NCBI GenBank assembly: GCA_016801885.1
Contig: CM028905.1
Coordinates: 13,668,706-13,732,705 of the forward strand
Direction of reading: 5' to 3'
Origin: Toxotes chatareus
Lineage: Eukaryota; Chordata; Actinopteri; Toxotidae
DNA length: 64,000 bases
This document shows, piece after piece, positions 1 through 12,100 of this stretch (positions within the stretch are counted from its first letter, which is position 1; each line of letters starts with the position of its first letter). The notes under the pieces were generated by a model. That model was not told where the DNA came from, searched no databases, and saw only the letters and a list, made by a program, of their open reading frames with translations. The translations under genes were made by a program, and so were the position numbers.

Positions 1-524
1 CCTAAAATGTCCTTAAAATGTTTTGTTTCTCCCTTGAACAGGAAATCAAGGTGACGTGCTGCTTCAGCGAATCGGATACATTCTGTCTAATCGCCGAGAA
101 GATGCCCGTATTAATAACAATCCATTCCACGTTTTCACTATTAAATTTCACTGGTATGCTGCAATGACTGTACGGTAGTGACAGTACTGACAGACATTTG
201 TTATGATTAAAATGACACCGCTACGAAATGGATATTCGGAGGTTTCTAAAGAAGGAAGTAAGTCATCGTTGCTGGAGGTAGTAATTAGTTAACTCCAACA
301 GCACAGAGTCCCTTGTCAGTAATAAACCAAAGTATCCTCCCTGTTCTGACAAATAAAACTTGGCCATCAGCCATCATGTTACCAGTTTAACATTCTGTGC
401 TTGCCTAGCCAAATGGCTAGTGTAACTGTCAGTGGTGTTTGCTCTAAAAAAAAAAGAGAGAGCTAAGCTCCTTCACTGGCTATTATAAATATCATCAATC
501 GAAAAGAAAAGCACAATAAATAAC
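1..524. other. Left flank, single-copy, no secure gene
   Basis: This stretch precedes the repeat territory. It has ordinary mixed composition, and two AATAAA motifs lie on the plus strand near 322 and 353. A splice-acceptor-like CAG at 39-41 is followed by an open frame to a TAG at 176-178, listed separately as a doubtful exon. CAGTGGTG at 430-437 matches the outer end of the hAT-like element seen at the right side of the array, but the bases after it do not continue the match, so I do not claim it as the true terminus. Nothing else is recognised. Confidence 0.5.
42..178 (+). CDS. Doubtful last coding exon of an unidentified upstream gene
   Basis: A pyrimidine-rich run (TTTGTTTCTCCC) leads to CAG at 39-41. 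After it, a frame beginning at 44 stays open for 44 codons and ends in TAG at 176-178. The peptide includes GDVLLQRIGYILSNRRED. AATAAA motifs at about 322 and 353 could serve as poly(A) signals. I do not recognise the protein. An open frame of 44 codons can occur by chance, so this is only a candidate. If real, the gene enters the window from the left and converges on pdlim7. Confidence 0.2.
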
Positions 525-735
525 AAAGTATTTGTATTTCATTACTATACTGAAGTATTTTTTTACGTATCTGTACTTAAGTAAAATTAATAATGCATAC
601 ATTTGATTTTACTCCATTACATTTTTCAGCAGTTATCTGTACTTTCTACTCCACTACATTTCTACAATTTATGCCGTTACTCGTGACATGTTATGAATAT
701 TATTTCCTTAAAACCTTACATGAAAAAAATAGACT
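525..735 (+). mobile_element. Left part of a hAT-like non-autonomous element (MITE)
   Basis: The sequence is built from the motif family typical of fish hAT MITEs: GTATTTGTATTTCATTAC, CTGTACTTAAGTAAAATTAA, and TACTCCATTACATTT / CTACTCCACTACATTT. It stops where the satellite begins at about 738. A matching right part with TACTTTTACTTAAGTA and a CCACCACTG end is found at 33735-33906. No transposase is encoded. The outer boundary is uncertain: CAGTGGTG occurs at 430-437 but is not followed by the expected sequence. The assignment to hAT rests on remembered family motifs, not on a search. Confidence 0.5.
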
Positions 736-737
736 GA

Positions 738-3700
738 TTACGTCAAAATCGGCCAAAAAAAGTCACAATTTTTTTGGACCTCAAAATGTCATAAAAAACA
801 TCTATACTATAGTCTAGTAAGGCGTTTTTTTCAGCCAAAAAAAGTCAAAAAAATTTTGACCTCAAAATGTCATAAAAAACGTCATAGTATAGTAAGGTGT
901 CAAAATCAGCCAAAAAAAGTAAAAAAAAATTTTGACCTCAGAATGTCATACAAAACGTCATAGTATAGTAAGGCGTTTTTTTCGGCCAAAAAAAGTCAAA
1001 AAAAATTTTTGACCTCAAAATGTCATAAAAAACGTCATAGTATAGTAAGGCGTTTTTTTCGGCCAAAAAAAGTCAAAAAATTTTTTGACCTCAAAATGTC
1101 ATAAAAAACGTCATAGTATAGTAAGGTGTCAAAATCAGCCAAAAAAAGTAAAAAAAAATTTTGACCTCAGAATGTCATACAAAACGTCATAGTATAGTAT
1201 AGTAAAGGCGTTTTTTCATTAAAAAAAGTCAAAAATTTTTTGACCTCAAAATGTCATAAAAAAAAACGTCATAGTATAGTAAGGCGTCAAAATCGGTCAA
1301 AAAAAGTCAAAAATTTTTTGACCTCAAAATGTCATAAAAAAAAATCGCCATAGTATAGTATAGTAGCGCGTGTTTTTCGGCCAAAAAAAAGTCAAAAATT
1401 TTTTGACCTCAAAATGTCATAAAAAACGTCATAGTATAGTAAAGGCGTCAAAATCGGCCAAAAAAGTAAAAAATTTTTGACCTCAAAATGTCATAAAAAA
1501 TGTCATAGTATAGTAAAGGCGTCAAAATCGGCCAAAAAAGTCAAAAAATTTTTGACCTCAAAATGTCATAAAAAACGTCATAGTATAGTAAAGGCGTCAA
1601 AATCGGCAAAAAAAAGTCAAAACATTTTTGACCTCAAAATGTCATAAAAACGTCATAAAATAGTTTGGTCGAAAAATGTCATAAAAAAAAAAAGTCAAAA
1701 AAAAAATTTTGACCTCAAAATAGTAAAAAAACGTCAAAATCGGTCAAAAAAAAAAGTCAAAAAATTTTTGACCTCAAAATGTCATAAAAAAACGTCATAG
1801 TATAGTAAAGCGCGTTTTTTCGGCCAAAAAAAAGTCAAAAATTTTTGACCTCAAAATGTCATAAAAAACGTCATAGTATAGTAAAGGCGTCAAAATCGGC
1901 CAAAAAAGTAAAAATTTTTTGACCTCAAAATGTCATAAAAAACGCGTCATAGTATAGTAAAGGCGTCAAAATCGGCCAAAAAAGTCAAAAAATTTTTGAC
2001 CTCAAAATGTCATAAAAAAGCGTCATAGTATAGTAAGGCGTTTTTTCGCCAAAAAAAGTCAAAAAAATTTTTGACCTCAAAATGTCATAAAAAAAACGTC
2101 ATAGTATAGTAAGGCGTCAAAATCGGTCAAAAAAGTCAAAATTTTTTGACCTCAAAATGTCTTAAAAAAACGTCATAGTATAGTAAAGGCGTCAAAATCG
2201 GCCAAAAAAGTCAAAAAATTTTTGACCTCAAAATGTCATAAAAAAAAACGTCATAGTATAGTAAAGGCGTCAAAATCGGCAAAAAAAGTCAAAAAATTTT
2301 TGACCTCAAAATGTCATAAAAAAGCGTCATAGAATAGCAAAGAAAAGCGTCAAAATCGGCCAAAAAAGTCAAAAAATTTTTGACCTCAAAATGTCATAAA
2401 AAACGTCATTGTATAGTAAAGGCGTCAAAATCGGCCAAAAAAAAAGTCCAAAAAATTTTGACCTCAAAATGTCATAAAAAAAGCGTCATAGTATAGTAAG
2501 GCGTTTTTTCGGCCAAAAAAGTCAAAAATTTTTGACCTCAAAATGTCATAAAAAACGTCATAGTATAGTAAAGGCGTCAAAATCGGTCAAAAAAAGTCAA
2601 AAAATTTTTGACCTCAAAATGTCATAAAAAACGTCATAGTATAGTAAAGGCGTCAAAATCGGCCAAAAAAAGTCAAAAAATTTTGACCTCAAAATGTCAT
2701 AAAAAACGTCATAGTATAGTAAAGGCGTCAAAATCGGCCAAAAAAGTCAAAAAAATTTTGACCTCAAAATGTCATAAAAAACGTCATAGTATAGTAAAGG
2801 CGTCAAAATCGGCCAAAAAAAGTCAAAAAAAAATTGACCTCAAAATGTCATAAAAAACGTCATAGTATAGTAAAGGCGTCAAAATCGGCCAAAAAAGTCA
2901 AAAAAAATTTGACCTCAAAATCATAAAAAAAACGTCATAGTATAGTAAAGGCGTCAAAATCGGCCAAAAAAGTCAAAAAAAATTTTGACCTCAAAATGTC
3001 ATAAAAAAAAAAAAGTCATAGTATAGTAAAAGCGTCAAAATCGGCCAAAAAAAAAATTTTTGACCTCAAAATGTCAAAAAAAAATGTCATAGTATAGTAA
3101 AGCGTTTTTTCGCGAAAAAAAGTCAAAAAAAAAAATGTCATAAAAACGTCATAGTATAGTAAAGGCGTTTTTTCGATAAAAAGTCACAAATTTTTTGACC
3201 TCAAAATGTCATAAAAAACGTCATAGTATAGTAAGGCGTCAAAATCGGTCAAAAAAAGTCAAAATTTTTTGACCTCAAAATGTCATAAAAAACGTCATAG
3301 TATAGTAAGGCGTGTTTTTCGGCCGAAAAAAGTCAAAAAATTTTTTGACCTCAAAATGTCATAAAAAACGTCATAGTATAGTAAGGCGTCAAAATCGGCC
3401 AAAAAAGTTAAAAAAAAATTTTGACCTCAAAATGTCATAAAAACGTCATAGTATAGCAAAAGCGTCAAAATCGGTCAAAAAAGTCAAAAAATTTTTGACC
3501 TCAAAATGTCATAAAAAACGTCATAGTATAGTAAAGGCGTGTTTCAAAATCGGCCAAAAAAGTCAAAAATTTTTGACCTCAAAATGTCATAAAAAAACGT
3601 CATAGTATAGTAAAGCGTCAAATCGGCAAAAAAGTCAAAAAAATTTTTGACCTCAAAATGTCATAAAAAACGTCATAGTATAGTAAAGGCGTCAAAATCG

Positions 3701-6700
3701 GTCAAAAAAGTCAAAAATTTTTTGACCTCAAAATGTCATAAAAAAACGTCATAGTATAGTAAAAAGCGTCAAAATCGGCCAAAAAAAGTCAAAAATTTTT
3801 TTTGACCTCAAAATGTCATAAAAAAAACGTCATAGTATAGTAAAGGCGTTTTTTCGCCAAAAAGTCAAAAAATTTTTTGGCCGAAAAATGTCATAAAAAA
3901 CGTCATAGTATAGTAAGGCGTCAAAACCGGTCAAAAATAGTCAAAATTTTTTTTGACCTCAAAATGTCTTAAAAAACGTCATAGTATAGTAAGGCGTGTT
4001 TTTCGGCCAAAAAAAGTCAAAAAAATTTTTGACCTCAAAATGTCATAAAAAATGTCATAGTATAGTAAGGCGTCAAAATCGGCAAAAAAAGTCAAAAAAA
4101 TTTTTGACCTCAAAATGTCATAAAAAACGTCATAGTATAGCAAGGCGTCAAAATCGGCCAAAAAAAGTCAAAAAAATTTTTGACCTCAAAATGCCATAAA
4201 AAACATCAAAGTATAGCAAGGCGTCAAAATCGGCCAAAAAAAGTCCAAAATTTTTTGACCTCAAAATGTCATAAAAAAACGTCATAGTATAGTAAGGCGT
4301 TTTTTTCGGCCAAAAAAATTCACAAATTTTTTTGACCTCAAAATGTCATAAAAAACGTCATAGTATAGTAAGGCGTCAAAATCGGCGTCAAAAAAAAAAG
4401 TCAAAAAAAAAAATGTCATAAAAAAAAACGTCATCATAGTATAGTAAAGCGTTTTTCGGCCAAAAAAAGTCAAAAAATTTTTGACCTCAAAATGTCATAA
4501 AAAACGTCATAGTATAGTAAAGGCGTTTTTTCGGTCAAAAAAAAGTCAAAAAATTTTTGACCTCAAAAAAAATAAAAACGTCATAGTATAGTATAGTAAA
4601 GGCGTCAAAATCGGTCAAAAAAAGTCAAAAATTTTTTGACCTCAAAATGTCATAAAAAACGTCATAGTATAGTAAAAAAGTCGTTTTTTCGGCCAAAAAG
4701 TAAGTCAAAAAAAAAGTTTTTTGACCTCAAAATGTCATAAAAAACGTCATAGTATAGTAAGGCGTCAAAATCGGACAAAAAAGTCAAAAAAATTTTTGAC
4801 CTCAAAATGTCATAAAAAACGTCATAGTATAGTAAGGCGTTTTTTTCGGCCAAAAAGTCAAAAAAAATTTTGACCTCAAAATGTCATAAAAAACGTCATA
4901 GTATAGTAAGGCGTCAAAATCGGCCAAAAAAAGTCAAAAAATTTTTTGACCTCAAAATGTCATAAAAAACGCCATCATAGTATAGTAAAGGCGTCAAAAT
5001 CGGCCAAAAAAGTCAAAAAATTTTTGACCTCAAAATGTCATAAAAAAACGCGTCATAGTATAGTAAAGGCGTCAAAATCGGCCAAAAAAAGTCAAAAAAA
5101 TTTTTGACCTCAAAATGTCATAAAAAACGTCATAGTATAGTAAAGGCGTCAAAATCGGTCAAAAAAGTCAAAAAATTTTTGACCTCAAAATGTCATAAAA
5201 AACGTCATAGTATAGTAAGTAGGCGTTTTTTCGGCCAAAAAAGTCAAAAAATTTTTGACCTCAAAATGTCATAAAAAACGTCATAGTATAGTAAGGCGTC
5301 AAAATCGGTCAAAAAAAGTCAAAAAATTTTTGACCTCAAAATGTCATAAAAAAAACGTCATAGTATAGTAAAGGCGTCAAAATCGGCCAAAAAAAGTCAA
5401 AAAAAAAATTTTGACCTCAAAATGTCATAAAAAAAACGTCATAGTATAGTAAGGCGTCAAAATCGGTCCAAAAAAAAGTCAAAAAAATTTTTGACCTCAA
5501 AATGTCATAAAAAACGTCATAGTATAGTAAAGGCGTCAAAATCGGCAAAAAAAGTCAAAAAAATTTTTGACCTCAAAATGTCATAAAAAACGTCATAGTA
5601 TAGTAAGGCGTCAAATCGGCCAAAAAAGTCAAAAAATTTTTGACCTCAAAATGTCATAAAAAACGTCATAGTATAGTAAGGCGTCAAAATCGGTCAAAAA
5701 AGTCAAAAAATTTTTGACCTCAAAATGTCATAAAAAACGTCATAGTATAGTAAGGCGTCAAAATCGGCCAAAAAAGTCAAAAAATTTTTGACCTCAAAAT
5801 GTCATAAAAAACGTCATAGTATAGTAAGAAGCGTCAAAATCGGCCAAAAAAAGTCAAAAAATTTTGACCTCAAAATGTCATAAAAAACGTCATAGTATAG
5901 TAAAGGCGTCAAAATCGGCCAAAAAAGTCAAAAAAATTTTTGACCTCAAAATGTCATAAAAAACGTCATAGTATAGTAAGGCGTCAAAATCGTCAAAAAG
6001 TCAAAAAATTTTGACCTCAAAATGTCATAAAAAAGCGTCATAGTATAGTAAAGGCGTCAAAATCGGCCAAAAAAGTCAAAAAATTTTTGACCTCAAAATG
6101 TCATAAAAAACGTCATAGTATAGTAAAGGCGTCAAAATCGGTCAAAAAAAGTCAAAAATTTTTTGACCTCAAAATGTCATAAAAAACGTCATAGTATAGT
6201 AAAGGCGTTGTCATAAAAAAAAGCGTCATAGTATAGTAAAGGCGTCAAAATCGGCCAAAAAAGTCAAAAAAAAATTTTTGACCTCAAAATGTCATAAAAA
6301 AGCGTCATAGTATAGTAAAGGCGTTTTTTCGGCCAAAAAAAGTCAAAAATTTTTGACCTCAAAATGTCATAAAAAAAGCGTCATAGTATAGTAAAGGCGT
6401 CAAAATCGGCCAAAAAAAGTCAAAAAATTTTGACCTCAAAATGTCATAAAAAAACGCGTCATAGTATAGTAAAAAAGCGTTTTTTTACCAAAAAAGTCAA
6501 AAAATTTTTGACCTCAAAATGTCATAAAAAAAAGTCGTCATAGTATAGTAAAGGCGTCAAATCGGCCAAAAAAAGTCAAAATTTTTGACCTCAAAATGTC
6601 ATAAAAAAGCGTCATAGTATAGTAAAGGCGTTTTTTTGGCCAAAAAAGTCAAAAAAATTTTTGACCTCAAAATGTCATAAAAAACGTCATAGTATAGTAA

Positions 6701-8090
6701 AAACGTCATTAGTATAGTACAGCAAGCGTTTTTTTCTGACCAAAAAAGTCAAAAAATTTTTGACCTCAAAATGTCATAAAAAACGTCATAGTATAGTAAA
6801 GAGCGTCAAAATCGGCCAAAAAAAGTCGAAAAAATTTGACCTCAAAATGTCATAAAAAAAGCGTCATAGTATAGTAAAGTAAGCGTTTTTTTGACCAAAA
6901 AAGTCAAAAAATTTTGACCTCAAAATGTCATAAAAAAGCGTCATAGTATAGTAAAGGCGTCAAAATCGGTCAAAAAAAGTCAAAAAATTTTTGACCTCAA
7001 AATGTCATAAAAAAGCGTCATAGTATAGTAAAAAAGGCGTTTTTTGGCCGAAAAAAAGTCAAAAAATTTTTGACCTCAAAATGTCATAAAAAAGCGTCAT
7101 AGTATAGTAAAAGCGTCAAAATCGGTCGGCCAAAAAATTTTTGAAAAAATAAAAGCGTCAAAAAATTTTTGACCTCAAAATGTCATAAAAACGTCATAGT
7201 ATAGTATAAAAGGCGTCAAAATCGGCCAAAAAAGTCAAAAATTTTTTGACCTCAAAATGTCATAAAAAAAGCGTCATAGTATAGTAAAAGCGTTTTTTTC
7301 GACCAAAAAGTCAAAAAAATTTTTGACCTCAAAATGTCATAAAAAAAGCGTCATAGTATAGTAAAAGGCGTTTTTTATTAAAAAAAGTCAAAAAATTTTT
7401 GACCTCAAAATGTCATAAAAAACGTCATAGTATAGTAAAGGCGTTTTTTAATCGGCCAAAGTCAAAAAATTTTTGACCTCAAAATGTCATAAAAAGCGTC
7501 ATAGTATAGTAAAGAAGCGTCAAAATCGGCCAAAAAAGTCAAAAAAAATTTTGACCTCAAAATGTCATAAAAAAACGTCATAGTATAGTAAAGGCGTCAA
7601 AATCGGTCAAAAAAAGTCAAAAAATTTTTTGACCTCAAAATGTCATAAAAAAGCGTCATAGTATAGTAAAGGCGTTTTTTCGGCCAAAAAAAGTCAAAAA
7701 AAATTTTGACCTCAAAATGTCATAAAAAAACGTCATAGTATAGTAAAAGAGCGTTTTTTCGGTAAAAAAGTCAAAAAAAAATTTTGACCTCAAAATGTCA
7801 TAAAAAAGCGTCATAGTATAGTAAAGGCGTTTTTTTTTAAAAAAAAATCAAAAAAATTTTGACCTCAAAATGTCATAAAAAACGTCATAGTATAGTAAAG
7901 TAAAGTAAGAAGCGTTTTTTCAATAAAAAATCAAAAATTTTTGACCTCAAAATATCATAAAAAAGCGTCATAGTATAGTAAAGGTGTCAAAATCAGCCAA
8001 AAAAAGTCAAAAAAATTTTTTGACCTCAAAATGTCATAAAAAAGCGTCATAAAAGTCAAAACATTTTTTGACCTCAAAATATCATAAAAA
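738..8090 (+). repeat. Array domain 1: well-preserved monomers
   Basis: Copies are closely similar and alternate between types A and B. Type A predominates at 5280-6200. Variants diagnostic of longer blocks occur at about 3290-4350: GGCCGAAAAATG in place of GACCTCAAAATG, CAAAACCGG, AATGCCATAAA and GTATAGCAAGG. Most of these recur in the right-hand third of the array. Confidence 0.85.
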
Positions 8091-9110
8091 CGTCATAGTA
8101 TAGTAAAGAAGTCAAAATCGGCCAAAAAAAAGTCAAAACTTTTGACCTCAAAATGTCATAAAAATCATAGTATAGTAAAAATTTTTTACATTAAAAAAGT
8201 CAAAATCGGCCAAAAAATCATAAACATTTTCAAAAGTACGACCTCAAATGTCATAAAAAAGCGTCATAGTATAGTAAAGGCGTCAAAATCGGTAAAAAAA
8301 GTCAAAAAATTTTTGACCTCAAAAATGTCATAAAAAAACGTCATAGTATAGTAGAGGCGTTTTTTGAAAGCCAAAAAAAAAAATTTTGTCAAGCTGTCAA
8401 AAAAGGTCAAATTTTGACCTCAAAATAATATAAAAAAGCGTCATAGTATAGTAAGAGGCGTCAAAAATCGGCCAAAAAAGTCAAAAATTTTTGACCTCAA
8501 AATGTCATAAAAAAGCGTCATAAGTATAAAAAAGCGTATAGTAAAGAGTTTTTTTACGACCAAGAAGTCCTGAAATTTTTGACCTCAGAAATGTCATAAA
8601 AAAACGATCATAGTATAGTGGTAATTTTTTTAGGTAAAAAAAGTCAAACAAAAATTTTACCCACGACCTCAAAATGTCATAAAAAAGCGATCATGGTATA
8701 GTAAGAAGCGTTTTTTCGACCAAGAAGTCAAAAAATTTTTGACCTCGAAATGTCATAAAAAGCGTCATAGTATAGTGAAAGGCGTCGTCGGTATAAAAAT
8801 TTAAAATTTTTGGACCTCAAAATGTCATAAAAACGTCATAGTATAGTAAAGGCGTCAAAAATCGGCAAAAAAGTCAAAACATTTTGACCTCAATGTTATA
8901 AACAAATCATAGTATAGCAAAGCGTCAAAATCGGCCAAAAAGAAGTCAAAATTTTTTTGGACCTCAAAATGTCATAAAAAGCGTCATAGTATAGTAAAGC
9001 GTTTTTTGGGTAAAAAAGTCAAACTTTTTGACCTCAAAATATCATAAACGTCATTTGTATAGTATGTAAGCGTCAAAATCGGCCAAAAAAAACGTCATAG
9101 TATAGTAAAA
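8090..9110 (+). repeat. Array sub-domain with partly decayed monomers
   Basis: Monomers remain recognisable but carry more indels and substitutions than on either side, for example a run with AAGTACGACCTCAAATG near 8235, GATCATAG near 8604, and shortened copies near 8880-9060. The transition back to regular copies near 9110 is abrupt. Confidence 0.7.
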
Positions 9111-12100
9111 AGCGTTTTTTCGGCCAAAAAGTCAAAAAAAATTTTGACCTCAAAATATGTCATAAAAAAGCGTCATAGTATAGTAAAGGCGTTTTTTCGG
9201 CCAAAAAAGTCAAAAAATTTTTGACCTCAAAATGTCATAAAAAAGCGTCATAGTATAGTAAAGGCGTTTTTTTCGGCCAAAAAAGTCAAAAAATTTTTTG
9301 ACCTCAAAATGTCATAAAAAAGCGTCATAGTATAGTAAAGCGTTTTTTTTAATCGGCCAAAAAAAGTCAAAAAATTTTTGACCTCAAAATGTCATAAAAA
9401 AACGTCATAGTATAGTAAAGCGTCAAAATCGGCCAAAAAAAAAGTCAAAAAATTTTTTGACCTCAAAATGTCATAAAAAAAGCGTCATATATAGTAAAGG
9501 CGTTTTTTCGGCCAAAAAAAAGTCAAAAATTTTTTTTTAACCTCAAAATGTCATAAAAAAATGTCGTCATAGTATAGTAGTATAGTAAAGCGTCGTTTTC
9601 GGCCAAAAAAAAGTCAAAAAATTTTTGACCTCAAAATGTCATAAAAAAAAGTCATAGTATAGTAAAGGCGTCAAAATCGGCCAAAAAAGTCAAAAAAATT
9701 TTTGACCTCAAAATGTCATAAAAAAAACGTCATAGTATAGTAAAGAAGCGTTTTTTAAGCCAAAAAAGTCAAAAATTTTTTGACCTCAAAATGTCATAAA
9801 AAACGTCATAGTATAGTAAAGGCGTCAAAATCGGCCAAAAAAAGTCAAAAAATTTTTGACCTCAAAATGTCATAAAAAAAACGTCATAGTATAGTAAAGG
9901 CGTTTTTTTTTCGGCCAAAAAAAAGTCAAAAAATTTTTTGACCTCAAAATGTCATAAAAAACGTCATAGTATATAGTAAAGTAGCGTCAAAATCGGCCAA
10001 AAAAGTCAAAAAAATTTTTTGACCTCAAAATGTCATAAAAAACGTCATAGTATAGTAAAGGCGTCAAAATCGGCCAAAAAAAAGTCAAAAAATTTTTGAC
10101 CTCAAAATGTCATAAAAAAGCGTCATAGTATAGTAAAGGCGTCAAAATCGGCCAAAAAAGTCAAAAAATTTTTGACCTCAAAATGTCATAAAAAACGTCA
10201 TAGTATAGTAAAGCGTTTTTTCGGCCAAAAAAAGTCAAAAAATTTTTTGACCTCAAAATGTCATAAAAAAATAGTAAAATGCGTCATAGTATAGTAAAGG
10301 ACGTCAAAATGGCAAAAAACGTCAAAAAGTTTTTTGACCTCAAAATGTCATAAAAATAAACGTCATAGTATAGTAAAGGCGTTTTTTCGGCCAAAAAAGT
10401 CAAAAAATTTTTGACCTCAAAATGTCATAAAAAAAGCGTCATAGTATAGTAAAGGCGTTTTTTCGGCCAAAAAAGTCAAAAAATTTTTGACCTCAAAATG
10501 TCATAAAAAACGTCATAGTATAGTAAAGGCGTTTTTTTCGGCCAAAAAAGTCAAAAAAAATTTTTGACCTCAAAATGTCATAAAAAAGCGTCATAGTATA
10601 GTAAAGGCGTCAAAATCGGCCAAAAAAGTCAAAAATTTTTGACCTCAAAATGTCATAAAAAACGTCATAGTATAGTAAAGGCGTTTTTTCGGCCAAAAAA
10701 GTCAAAAAAATTTTTTGACCTCAAAATGTCATAAAAAAACGTCATAGTATAGTAAAGGCGTTAAATCGGCCAAAAAAAAGTCAAAAATTTTTTGACCTCA
10801 AAATGTCATAAAAAACGTCATAGTATAGTAAAGAAAAAGCGTCAAAATCGGCCAAAAAAGTCAAAAAATTTTGACCTCAAAATGTCATAAAAAAAACGTC
10901 ATAGTATAGTAAAGAAGCGTTTTTTCGGCCAAAAAAAGTCAAAAATTTTTTGACCTCAAAATGTCATAAAAAGCGTCATAGTATAGTAAAATGCGTTTTT
11001 TTCGGCCAAAAAAAAAATCAAAAAAATTTTGACCTCAAAATGTCATAAAAAACGTCATAGTATAGTAAAAGGCGTCAAAATCGGCCAAAAAAGTCAAAAA
11101 ATTTTTGACCTCAAAATGTCATAAAAAAGCGTCATAGTATAGTAAAGAAGCGTTTTTTTTTAGACCAAAAAAAAAAGCGTCAAAAAAAATTTTTGACCTC
11201 AAAATGTCATAAAAAAAAACGTCATAGTATAGTAAAAAGCGTCAAAATCGGCCAAAAAAAGTCAAAAAATTTTTGACCTCAAAATGTCATAAAAAACGTC
11301 ATAGTATAGTAAAGGCGTTTTTTCGGCCAAAAAAAGTCAAAAAAATTTTTGACCTCAAAATGTCATAAAAAAGCGTCATAGTATAGTAAAGGCGTTTTTT
11401 CGGCCAAAAAAAAAGTCAAAAAATTTTGACCTCAAAATGTCATAAAAAACGTCATAGTATAGTAAAGGCGTTTTTTCGGCCAAAAAAAGTCAAAAAATTT
11501 TTTGACCTCAAAATGTCATAAAAAGCGTCATAGTATATAGTAAAAAGGCGTTTTTTCGGCCAAAAAAAGTCAAAAAATTTTTTGACCTCAAAATGTCATA
11601 AAAAACGTCATAGTATAGTAAAAAGTTTTTTTTTTGCCAAAAAAAAAAATTTTTTGACCTCAAAATGTCATAAAAAAATGTCATAGTATAGTAAGTATAG
11701 TAAAGCGTTTTTTAAAAAAAAGTCAAAAAATTTTTTGACCTCAAAATGTCATAAAAAACGCGTCATAGTATAGTAAAGGCGTCAAAATTTGGCCAAAAAA
11801 GTCAAAAATTTTTTGACCTCAAAATGTCATAAAAAACGTCATAGTATAGTAAAGCGTTTTTTTTTTTTTTCAAAATTTTTTGAAAAATGTCAAAAAATTT
11901 TAAAAGTGACCTCAAAATGTCATAAAAATGTCGTCATAGTATAGTAAAGGCGTTTTTTTCGGCCAAAAAGTCAAAAAATTTTTGACCTCAAAATGTCATA
12001 AAAAAGCGTCATAGTATAGTAAAGGCGTCAAAATCGGCCAAAAAAGTCAAAAAATTTTTTGACCTCAAAATGTCATAAAAAAGCGTCATAGTATAGTAAA

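Noticed and set aside
430..437. CAGTGGTG as the left terminus of the hAT-like element
   Set aside because: Only eight bases match, the following sequence does not resemble the right terminus, and the bases outside the two ends do not form a duplicated target site.
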